The notes under the pieces were generated by a model, which made no database searches, was not told the origin of the DNA, and worked only from the letters and a program-made list of their open reading frames with translations. DNA of 64,000 bases. Source: Paramacrobiotus metropolitanus (Eukaryota; Tardigrada; Eutardigrada; Parachela; Macrobiotidae). The stretch spans positions 2,294,001 through 2,358,000 of the forward strand of contig NW_026570224.1 of the NCBI RefSeq assembly GCF_019649055.1. Reading direction: 5' to 3'. This document shows, in pieces, positions 25,142-35,806 of the stretch. Made by a program: the position numbers and the translations under genes. The stretch's first letter is position 1, and each line of letters starts with the position of its first letter.

Positions 25142-25408
25142 CAAGCCCGTTTTCAAACCTGTAGACCGCTGTAAGCGCGACGCAGTGAATAAGCGCACAG
25201 TTAAAGGCTAGATTTTATCTTCTTTACACTGGATGCATTGGCGTAGAGCACTCAGTCTATCTCATACTTGTCTCTCTCACACACCCCTCACACCGCAGTG
25301 GCGTTAATGACCAATACGCCGTGACGTGCCGAAGCACCTTGAATGGCTCAAGCCCACGTTTTTCAAATATCCCGCTTACAGCGGTCTACAGGTTTGAAAA
25401 CGGGCTTG
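25142..25408. mobile_element. 267-bp MITE-like element with perfect 36-bp inverted termini
   Basis: 25142-25177 (CAAGCCCGTTTTCAAACCTG...) and 25373-25408 are exact reverse complements over 36 bases. A third, degenerate piece of the terminal sequence (CAAGCCCACGTTTTTCAAA) lies just inside the right end, in the same orientation as the left terminus. There is no coding capacity. Target duplication is not obvious. Perfect arms suggest a recent origin or conversion between arms. Confidence 0.6.
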
Positions 25409-26011
25409 TGGATAATGCATCAATACCTACAACTGTTAGTCTCGTGACCGTACTTCATTAACGGTTTTCGAAAAAATTTGCTTTGGCGCACGCTGCTTTG
25501 ATTTTTTTATGTTTTTGGTCAGTAAATGGTGGCACACCAGTACGAAAGGTCACCAAGGGTTATGCCTTATGCGGCTGATAAAGAAGGGAAATGGAGCATT
25601 ACTTTTATTTTTTTTAACAAAATATTCTGTAATTTAGATAAAAAAAGCTCGTAACTGATACTTTAGGTAACGACGTATGCCGCACGTCTCCCTCTTGTTC
25701 ACTTCAGTGCGCAGTTCTCATCACGCTCCTAGCTCCAAGTAAATTAGAGTGATATCCTTGAGGATATCTCGAGATTGAGCGGTACACTAATTACAGGATA
25801 TTTTGATATACCGCTCGAAAAAGCGATAGCTAATTAACTGGAGATGATAGGTGATGATACCCAGTAATAAGGCAGCAGTAACCGAGTTGTTTGCCGCTGT
25901 ATCACGTGCCAGCAAGTTTGGCACGTTGGGATAATGATAAGTTATACTACTATATATATGGCTATTCTCGGACTGGCAGAGTAACGAAAACATCTGTGCT
26001 CGTGTGTACGC

Positions 26012-26213
26012 AGGATACATTCCACCTGATACCCTTCCGGATCAGATTGATTTTGATCACACCGCCACCTTTGTCAAACGACCGGCCGGCGAGGACGCTC
26101 CGGGAATGAGCTATCAGGATCTAAGGTCACTCCTGCGCCTGCAACCATTAGTGTCGGAGGCGGATGCACTTACTCCGGGAGAGGGCCGAAAGAGTACTTG
26201 GTATCTTGGATAA
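26012..26213 (+). CDS. Orphan exon-like open segment
   Basis: After a possible acceptor (TGTACGCAG|GATAC) about 66 codons stay open to a stop: GYIPPDTLPDQIDFDHTATF, then RPAGEDAPGMSYQDLRSLLR. The composition looks protein-like, but I recognise no family and no partner exon. It may be a terminal exon of an unseen gene or chance. Confidence 0.2.
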
Positions 26214-27227
26214 ACTGCATGTGTATGTATTGCATCGCATGGTTATGAGTTTTGCTAATAATTATGTTTCGAGTGCACAAAATTTATTGCTGCTTTAAGC
26301 TTAACAGGGAGGTGAATGGTGAGCTACAATAATGCTTGATTGAGCGTAATTGTGTTTTCTTTATCAAATTTTCACTCTTCCTGATCTTGTGGATTTTACT
26401 GACAAGACATTTATGTGTTACCATTGAGCAGTTTGTTATTGCTGACCGTAGCCATCGAGCAAACCGCTTTGATTTGTTGTTCACCCTAGGAAATTAATTT
26501 TGTAGATATTACGTTGCTTCTCATAGAAATATCAAATTTGTAATTGTCTGCGTGTCTAGTAATTTGCTAACGTAATTCCTTCTGGCGCTTGATATTATGC
26601 AATAAATCTGCATACTGTTCAAATAATGTCAAGGTTTCTACCAGTTTGAATCAATTGACCATTACACTACATTACAGTCTCTCCAAATTGATTATCATTG
26701 TATTTGCCGTGCATGGAACCACGTAATCATGCAACGTATGATCAAGCATTTACGGTAAAACCGTAAAAGTTAATAGTAATTCTCTGTTACTTATTTTACC
26801 GGCTCCGAGTTAATGATGAAACAGTAAAGAGCACATAGACATGCCGAAACACTGAATACCTGGTACAGTCAGATATCAATGGAAATTTTAGACGAACAAT
26901 TTATGTTCGGCGTCAGCAATACATACAATGTTTTTTCCTGAGCATAACATCTGTGGTTGGAAGTTGCTAATGTGTTACTCTACTTTATCCGTCGGCTGAA
27001 ACAGCCGGTAGTTGGTATTTTAACAACCCTAAAGTCGAAGTTTGTTCTGGCAATTTTCGTCTGGAATTCTCTGACGTCAGCAGGCAAAAGGCCAGATGCT
27101 ATTCAAAATATAACCCAACAGTAATCTAAATATACCGTCATTGGTATAAGTATGTACAGTTATCCTAGTGCGGTTCTTCCGCCGCATAGTATGCACAGAA
27201 TCAAATGCAGTTTTTTCATACGTTCGC

Positions 27228-27374
27228 ATGACGAACGGAGTTGCTGATATGTATTCAGATTTGGACGAGTATGCAATGCAAATTGTTCCAAGTTTTCCCG
27301 CGACTAACACTGCCACATCGGCGAGGAAATCAGAACGCGGTCTGCAACAGCAGTCTGCAAAGAAACCGGCAGAT
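27228..27374 (+). CDS. Orphan exon-like open segment, possible alternative 5' exon of the kinase gene
   Basis: ATG at 27228 opens 49 codons (MTNGVADMYSDLDEYAMQIV, then a Ser/Thr/Lys/Gln-rich tail) ending in phase 0 at a donor-like GCAGAT|GTATGT. It lies 300 bases upstream of the kinase start. It could be an alternative first exon, but no joining acceptor was identified. Confidence 0.2.
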
Positions 27375-27669
27375 GTATGTTTTTTCTAAACCTTCCTGTT
27401 ATACGCCACATACAGACGGTCACATTGTGCCATGTTCTGGTCCGTGTTCCTGATCGTGTTCGATGGTGACAGCTTTGCAACATGAGAAGTCAAATGTTGT
27501 ACACTAGCAGCGCATGTGGCACTTAATTAAACCCATCAAAAACAGATATTACTGTATTCACGGATTAATGTAAACCGTTTTGCTTGTGCAGTGTGCACCA
27601 TTACTGACAATCTCTGTATAAATTATTGAAAGATTTACTGTATCGGAAACCGCTGTGGTCGGCCGCAAT

Positions 27670-30600
27670 ATGGCGGAGAGTGACGAGTCGCTTGATGTGA
27701 CTTTTACAATGGGAAAATTGACCCTTGGCGGCGCAACAGCCACTTCCGGTCTGAATTCGCCCAAATCAACGGCGCGACCCCGCATCGCGCTCACCGCCAC
27801 CGACAATGTCTGCGCTGACTTTGTCTTTGAGACGCCCCGCGTGAAGGAGCCAGTCGCCACCATACCCACCAGTATCCATGTGGAACGACTAATCAAGAAG
27901 CCATCGACGCGCCGATTTCGCCGTAAAACTACCGTTTTCCGCAACAAGGACAGATTCAAGCTAGAACAGTTTAATTGGCTGAAAACGGTAGGTAAGTGCC
28001 CAATATCAAACCGCTTTTATTGTCAATATTACCAACGTATTCGACACGCACTGTGCTTGCATGTTGTGAATAGCGCGGCACTAAAGTATACCTATGTACA
28101 CAATTTTCATATACTTGGGCGCCATCGTGTGTGTTTAACTTGCCGGGAAAATTATGTTTACTAAGGACTTTAATGATCGTTGGCTGTTTTTCGCGTCTGT
28201 AATAGGGTTTTTGACATCTATATATGCGGTAGACATACACCGCTACTTCTGCTTGAGTCAGTTTATTACAGTACTTGGCGCTTTGGCTTTCTTCATGTTC
28301 TTTGCGTTTGTGCCCGTGTGCCTTCTCTCAAACTTGACAACATCAAGTGATTGATGTTAGTTTTGATCACATCAAGAGAAGTGCGATAACTAACACTTAA
28401 TCATTTTAAAGTTATTCCTTCGCCCCATCCATTCAGTAGCGCTCACTATCCGAATAATCAAAACTGTAACATTACTATTTTACTATGGTTATATGTACAT
28501 TCGCTCTCTCTAGGATAGTTTCTTCTCATTTATTCTATCGTCTTTGCACGGGCGTAATCTCACAGCACAAGTGTAAAGCAGTGTTTTACTTTTGGAAAAG
28601 CACCCCGCCTAATGCGCAGTGCACAGCACCACAGAAAATCTGAAAACAAGCCGATGAAAAGACAAGCATTACGTTAACAACCCGAGAATTTGCCATAAAC
28701 TATATTTATGCACAATATGTCTATTCGCAGCTTAACTCGGGTTAAGTAACACTAACCGTCAACATTCTGAAAACATTAAGGGTTCATGAAAATGTATTAC
28801 GATCTTGCATAAACGCAACAGAAGACAAGATTTGCCCGGAACAGATGGCGAAGTATGATGACTGGGTCGGAAACATAAGACTACACTACACACGTCGACC
28901 TATTACGCACATTGTATGCGTGTTTTCTTTAAGGAAGAAACACATCGCTCTCGACGTTAAAATTCGTCCTCGTTACCAGTTTATTGCTTTAATAAATCCA
29001 GTTCGCCTGTCAGGCGTAATTAGCGAAACAGGGCAACCGGAACCTTGAAATTAAAATGAACTAGCACATAGTTGTTCGCCATTCTTGTTCGGTATCTATT
29101 GTCATTGGTTTCGCTCGAATTTTGCTCTGAAATTAAATATTTTGTTGGATTTTGGTTCATGCGTACAGCGTAATGTTCTGCAATGCATAAAAAATGTGAA
29201 TAAAATATAACGGTTATTGCAAGGAAATTCAAAACAATATCATAGATACTTACTGGGTGGCAGTTCGTAAAGAAACAATTCACCGGGTAATGAACTGTAT
29301 ATCGCATTTGTTTGACACTTTAAAATTTCAAGAAATTGAGGTTGGGAAGTAAGCCGGCGGCAAATTAAGCAAAGCAAACTGCATAAATTCGTTGCTACGG
29401 TGGATAAAAATTATTCCATATTACCACATGAAATATATTTATTAAGCCGGTCGCGGTTGTAACAGTAAAATTGTGTCGCTTGGTTATGCAGGAACCGGGA
29501 CGTTTGGTAGAGTGGTCCTTTGTGAAGATGCTACGATAAAAGATGATGAAAACTCCAAATACTATGCAATGAAAATACTGAGGATTAGCGATGTTCTACG
29601 GCTGAAACAAGTGGAGCATATAAGAGATGAAAAAGGCATCCTGGAGGTACATTATTAAGTTGATAATTGCTATGCGCACTCAAATTCATCCCTACCGCTG
29701 CATAAGGTCATCAAACAACAAATGCTGATTGCTATAATGCACACCAGTAGGTTGGAGTCCTCATTACCTGGATCCCCGCGGCCGTACTTAAAACGACAGA
29801 TTGTTGCCTTTAATATTTAAAGTGTTTCCATTTATTTAATGTTATAATGATGTAGTGATTTGTAGGCATATAGCACCATATATAGAATTTTTTTTATTTT
29901 TATTATTTTGCAACAGAGCACTTTTTTATTTGTGCTTTTATTTACCTTAATTACATTGCATTGTTCATATTTTAGCAACTGGACCATCCTTTCATAGTCA
30001 AATTGTAAGTACTCGTAGTTCAATGAGTTGCACCAGAACACAGAGTGTCACCTTTATGAATTTCCTTCATTTATGACTTAGGTTATGGACACAACACGAT
30101 TCTGCAAATCTGTATATGCTGCTGGAATACTCTCCTGGTAAGAACAATGTCAGAATCTACAACATAAAATTTCTTAACACACTGTGAACCTACTACTTGG
30201 CAGGTTTATATTAAGTCCAAAATGCATAGCGAATGTTTATAAAATGTCGACGCATTTAATAGGAAAATTGACTAATAACTTACTATGAATTAAATGCAGA
30301 AATCTATTCAGATGCAATTTGGACGGGGATGACTGCAGTTGCCGCTAATTTAAAATTATTTGCTGCAGTGTTATGTGAATGTGCAATTAAGAATTCCACG
30401 CAAATATCGTTATCTGTTTATTGTCTGTTCAGGAGGAGAATTGTTTGGTTACTTGCGTTCCGTTAGAAGGTTTACCAGTGGAGGAGCAATGTTCTACGCT
30501 GCAGAAATTATTCTTGCCCTCGAATACTTGCATGAACGTTTCATTATTTACCGTGATCTAAAACCTGAAAATCTGTTGCTGGATGCTGAAGGTCACATTA

Positions 30601-31921
30601 AAGTAACCGATTTTGGATTTGCCAAAGAAGTCTCAGACCGGTAAATAACCGTCCAAGGAATATTTTAGTATACATACAAACACTGACCATTATAGCAGCA
30701 TGCAGCAGAACAAGTTAACCTTTAATTTAATGCACATGCATGGCAAATCTTGACATTCGGGTTTAATTTCCGTAATATTTAGATATGCACAAAGATTACT
30801 CAGTTATTGTAAATATTAGCTGCAAGTCAAAACAGTCGATTAATCAGAATCAACAGTCTTTTGCCTTGTAACTGTTACTTATGCACTTATTTATTACTTT
30901 GGATTGAAAGTAAAATTGCATTATTGTCCCGGATCGGTATAGCACTTGGACCCTGTGCGGCACACCGGAATACCTTGCCCCGGAAATAATTCAAAGCCGA
31001 GGATACAACAAAGCCGTTGATTATTGGGCATTCGGGATCCTTTGTTTTGAGATGCTAGTTGGTCATCCACCGTTTTATTCCGATAACCCTATCGAAGTGT
31101 ACCAAAAAATTTTGGATGGAAAAATTCGCTGGCCTAAACAAATCGATTTAGTAGCAAAGTACGATAAGCAGCTAAAATCTGTAGGTTTCATATGCTCACG
31201 CAGTTACCCAGAAATTGATAATAATGAGAACCTTATTGGTCAAAGACAATTTTATAATTACATTTCATACGCTTCTTTCCAAGCACGAAGCTGGAAATAT
31301 TTCATTAATCTAAATAAACAGAACATATACTGCGTGCAGGTGTATCGTGGGCAGTTCGTTGGTAAGCATACAGTAAGACAACCACTGTGGACACTGTGTT
31401 TGCAGGGATCTCATAAAAAAGCTTTTAACTGCCGATCGGACCAAGAGACTGGGGAATATGAAGGTGACGTCATTCAGTGTTGATTTCTAGTTGTTGTTTC
31501 TTCTAACGAAGCACCATTTACTTCACAGAACGGGGTGGAGGACATAAAAGGTCACCGATGGTTCCGTCCGATTAACTGGATTCAGTGCTTAGAGCGCAAA
31601 CTGGAAGTGAGTAAAAGTCACACGTATTAAACCAGCACAAATACACTGACAAGCAGCAAACGGACTTCTCTTACGTTTAACATACAGCTGTAATAATTGA
31701 TTATGAAACATGTGGCAATGAATTTCGACTCTTAATTACGCATGTCGGACGGGGGAAATATGCGTTCAGCTGAACTGACGGCATTTTTATTTTAGCCACC
31801 TTATGTACCGAAAGTGGGACATCCTGGTGATGCGAGAAATTTTGATGACTATCCGGAAGATTGGTCGGATAGCGACTCATCCGTCACACCCGAACAGCTC
31901 GCCATATTCCAAGATTTTTAA
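27670..31921 (+). CDS. PRKX-like cAMP-dependent protein kinase catalytic subunit, 9 exons
   Basis: Nine exons (27670-27991, 29492-29646, 29976-30004, 30082-30137, 30433-30640, 30943-31158, 31406-31463, 31529-31606, 31796-31921) join in frame as 415 residues. Residues 1-100 are a disordered N-terminal extension. The kinase follows: [17 protein letters not shown] (glycine loop), YYAMKIL (catalytic Lys), [36 protein letters not shown], then [17 protein letters not shown] with the activation-loop Thr, and [15 protein letters not shown]. The tail [42 protein letters not shown] is PKA/PRKX-type and ends in Phe, as the AGC hydrophobic motif does. FDDYPED resembles PRKX more than PKA-C. Family members phosphorylate R-R-x-S/T sites and bind regulatory subunits. 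All catalytic residues are present. Intron 1 is 1.5 kb. Confidence 0.92.
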
Positions 31922-32956
31922 ATGTCGGCAGGTTAAGAATGTGTGCGCTTGGTTGCATACCATTACCCGAAAAAAGTCGCCGCTGTCTCTTTCTCCATCG
32001 CGGCGCTCGTCATCCGTTTTTAATTCATGTATTTTCTTATGGTTCTCTTTATGTACCATTGGAGAGTGATCTTTTGGTGTGCCTAAAATAGGTTTTAATT
32101 TTGATGTATGCCTTCAACTTTTCTGCAGCTTGACGACTTAATAGTGCTATGATTTATGTCTGTAGAATTAGCGTGATATCAGGCGGATGGTGACTGTATC
32201 ATTCGAATATGTGCCTCTAGAATTGGAATACATACACTCATAAGTGCGAGTAAAAAGTTATTATGAAATAATTATGTTAAAGCAAACTCGATTTTTGGCA
32301 GAAAAGGTTTTAGCAGGATATATAAAAATGACTTCTAAGAACGATATTATCCGTCGCGGCTTCTACATTTTACAATCCAGAATTTTGATGCACAAAACGG
32401 GCAAAGACCAAAGCCAAGCAGTTCTCCTGGTCTTTTTTAATAAAGTTTATGACATTTTTCGGTCAATACGAATTACTACTTGTTTAGGTAATTTATAACC
32501 GTTTATGCTAAAGCGCCTGTTGACGTCAACGAGATAACATAATACGGATACACTGGTTGCACGTAGGCACAATGCATTCGCACGAACACCGCACCTATTC
32601 TTACGATACTAAAAGGTCAATGGGCTACACGTTTCGTTGAATACAATATGCAGTATAGGACATTGATTGCATTGTGATTACAAATCATTAAACACGATTT
32701 ATATCACCAACATCCTATTTAAACATATTATTGCATTTTTGTAGTAGTCCATTTTGCACTGCATATAACAGAGTTTATAGCTGTTTTAATAGCGTGCTGG
32801 ACATAAACACGGTTATTCGCTATAAACGGTTAATCGTTGTACAGTACATTTCGTATAACGTTATATCGGTCGCGGGCATCGCTCAGAAGATATCAGTTAG
32901 AAAACCCTAGCACAATTTTTCAAACAATATTTTGGAATAGATAATTATTTCCTACA
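31922..32956. other. Intergenic
   Basis: AT-rich sequence with the 3' UTR of the kinase gene and the promoter of the protease homologue. No recognisable exon or RNA gene. Confidence 0.5.
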
Positions 32957-35074
32957 ATGGAACTACGAAACAAAAGTGCATTTGCTGTGTCCATTTCAGC
33001 CTTGTTGATATTCGCAGCGAGCCGTAAGGAATGCCCCACAACTCTTGCATGTCAATTTCTTTTTGACTTGAAGATCGATCGTCTGCTGATTTGAATTGAT
33101 TTGTCATCGCATAATTAATTCAGTGTAGAAAACCTTTTAAGCTCTTGGATAGATTGCTAGCTTAATCGGTTTGTATTTTTGCGGCAGGTATCAAAGGTCA
33201 GTTCATACAATGCTGTAGTGGCGCCAGCTGCGGCTCCTGTCAAGCAGCGATTTTGCAGTCCATCTGCTTAAGCGATGCCGGTAGCAACTGGATTCCCAAC
33301 AATCCATCATGCAACGCAGGGGACGGTTGTTGTATCCCTCCGGGTGGCGGTGTGGGACCCGTTACCACCCAAAACCCGTTTCAGACAACGTTACCCTGGT
33401 GGCTGACGACGACACAGAATCCCTTCTTCACCACTGCGCCGCCCTGGTGGCAGACCACGCAGCCGTGGTGGCAGACGACCCCTTTCAATCCTTTCCAGAC
33501 CACTCTCTTCCCTGGTCAACAGGGTATATGTTCCGGTCGCATCGTGCGCAGCAGTTCAGTCTCGGCATCCGGCGTGGGCGTGTCCGTCTTCGGCGAAGCG
33601 TCAGCCGGCGATTCCCAGATTGTCAGCCAGTTTATCCGCGGAGGAACGGACAGTATTTTCAATGTTAATATTAATGATACGAAAATTTCCCGCGTAAAGA
33701 GAATTGTTGGAGGGGAGCCGGCGGTGGACGGGCATCTCTGCTATCAGGTTGCCATCATTTTGGCCACTAACCAACAGTTGGTTGCCACCGGAGCGCTGAT
33801 TGCCGACAATTATGTCTTAACCAGCTACAGCTCCATTTTACGGTAGAGTAGGCATTCAACTTCAAAAACTTAATATCTAGCAAGAGATTTCAGATTTCAG
33901 GTTTGTTTCCAGATTTATTGCAGGGCCATAATAACAAATTCAAAAGCGCTTTATTGTACAAACTAAATGCATAAACTTTGTGCAGCAAAAAATTCTACTC
34001 CAGTAAAAGATGCACGTAAAATAATAGTTTTTCCTATGTTTTGATGAATCATTTGCTATTTCTTGTTAGTGCGGATCCGACGGGAAATAATTTACGCCTT
34101 ATTTTGGGTGGCAAAGCCTCTGTTATACCACAGTTCGGAGCACCCGCAAACACCGCATACCGTGTCATCCGCGTGATTCAGCATCCGAATTTCATGCAAC
34201 GTTATGGTCCGGGATTCCCAATTAACGATGTCGCACTGCTGCAGATTGATACAACGTCGCAGCCGGTTCAACCTAACACGGTTTGTAAATTGTGCTTGGC
34301 TCCCGTTGTTCCAGAATTGCGACGGGTATTCGTCAGTGGATATGGATCACAGGCTGAAAGTAAGCATTTTCTTGAATTTCTTCTACAAGCACGTTACAGT
34401 ACTACGTATCACTCTATGGTAAAACGTATCATCATGGAACTATTATATTGCTGCAGATGTGCAAGTACCAGATGGTATCCTCAGGAGAGTCAGCGTCCCA
34501 TTAATTCCTAAACCAGTCTGCCAGAACGTCTTCAAGACAATTTTCCCCCAAAATTTTGTTTTTGACGCTAATTCCATGTGCGCTGGAGGCGAGCCTGGTC
34601 GCGATACCTGTAATGTGAGTTTTTGATCTCACATTCTGCCGATTTATAGTGCCGGGGTATTTGACGATTTTATTTGTTCTACAGAAAGATGGAGGAGCTC
34701 CATTGTGAGTACGGTGTAGATTCTGCAGTTTTCTGACTGTCACTGAGAAATTAATTGCTGATTCCAATCCAAACGCTTTACATATTAGTGACTATAAAAC
34801 TGTGACCTTTAGAGTGGGAGAAGACTTCCAGAATAACAGGTTTCTTCTTGGAGTATCAAGCTGGGGTTATGGTTGCGGACGTGCAGGTGCGGTGATCTAT
34901 ACACGTGCATAATTGGTTACACTGAACGCAGATGCAGATAAATCATTGTAATAACTGATGACCTTTGGGGGTGCAGGCTACCCTGGTGTATACACCAACG
35001 TGACCTCCGTAGCGTCGTGGATAGGATCCGTTACCTCTTTTCTGACAATCAGCGGTCCCTCCGGAAATGGATAA
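32957..35074 (+). CDS. Secreted trypsin-like serine protease homologue lacking catalytic His and Ser, 7 exons
   Basis: Exons 32957-33023, 33188-33842, 34070-34359, 34457-34614, 34685-34704, 34813-34886 and 34977-35074 give 453 residues. A signal peptide (VSISALLIFAAS) precedes a Cys-rich module (FIQCCSGASCGSC, later NAGDGCCIPPG) and a Pro/Thr/Trp linker with repeated PWWQTT. The chymotrypsin-fold domain starts at KRIVGGEPAVDG, an activation-like cleavage site. The catalytic His position (VLTAAHC in relatives) reads VLTSYSS, the Asp is kept (NDVALLQI), and GDSGGP reads KDGGAP, so Ser195 is Gly. Two of three triad residues are gone and it cannot be an ordinary protease. The pocket Asp (RDTC), CAGG, SSWGYGCGRAGYPGVYTNV and the frame are intact, so selection for fold is likely. 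Arthropod homologues act as cofactors in immune proteolytic cascades; that role here is inferred. Confidence 0.88.
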
Positions 35075-35806
35075 ATGGCGTACTGGAGTACATTAACTGG
35101 ATGCACTTTCGAATCCCAATTTTCAATGTATTATTTATCCTTACCTGCTGTTGCACATAAAGTTACAAATGCGTGACCGGTCTGTAATATTCTGCTTTGG
35201 TTTCTCTCTTTGCGTTCATGCTAAACTACATTAATTTAATTAAAAAAGCTTGAAAATTTATGCCATTCAGTAAATGTTGTGTCCGGAAATAACAGTGTGT
35301 ACAGATACGGGTTAGTAAAAGCGTGAGTACTTCTGTTGACAAAAGTAAGTACTGGGAAGGTCATAGTCTGGAATTTATAAAATGCCCAAAATTAAAATGC
35401 CCATAATTAAACATCGATATCTGTTAGAGCCTTGAAGGCTGATACTGGACTTATCAACCGCAGAATAATGACGATGCCAGTCAAGATCAGCGATAGAGGT
35501 AACAGCCGCTATCATTAAATTTTCGGCAAAACTTGTAAGCGCGTTGATAAAAACAGCACAAAGACCCAAGCGTAACTATTAGAATATTCTATACTGCTAA
35601 CTGTACTATAAGTTGAGGATTATTGTGTGTTTTTTGTCACGTCGAAAATAGCTGTTACCGTAGGTCCGTCTCGCTTGCTTGATCCGAATGCCGGACCATT
35701 GGTTACTAATGATTAGTACTGTAAGAAAACGCACAAATCATATTGTTGCAATATTAACCGCAATATTTAAAAGCTTCGTGTGTGATACTGCAGTTATTTT
35801 CACAAA
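35075..35806. other. Intergenic
   Basis: Non-coding 3' flank of the protease homologue and upstream region of the VWA7-like gene. No clear exon or core promoter is seen. Confidence 0.5.

Larger units (their letters stand above)
21579..27669. other. Gene-poor interval with inverted-repeat elements and possible orphan exons
   Basis: No gene is confidently recognised in 6 kb. It holds two inverted-repeat elements (23602-24909 and 25142-25408), a possible small secreted protein (22971-23294) and two open exon-like segments ending at good splice donors or a stop (26012-26213 and 27228-27374). The last two could be 5' exons of the downstream kinase gene or belong to an unannotated gene. Confidence 0.4.

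Noticed and set aside
28154-28354. Hydrophobic 66-codon frame resembling a membrane protein
   Set aside because: It sits inside intron 1 of the PRKX-like gene without splice sites or recognisable family; AT-rich introns often give such frames.
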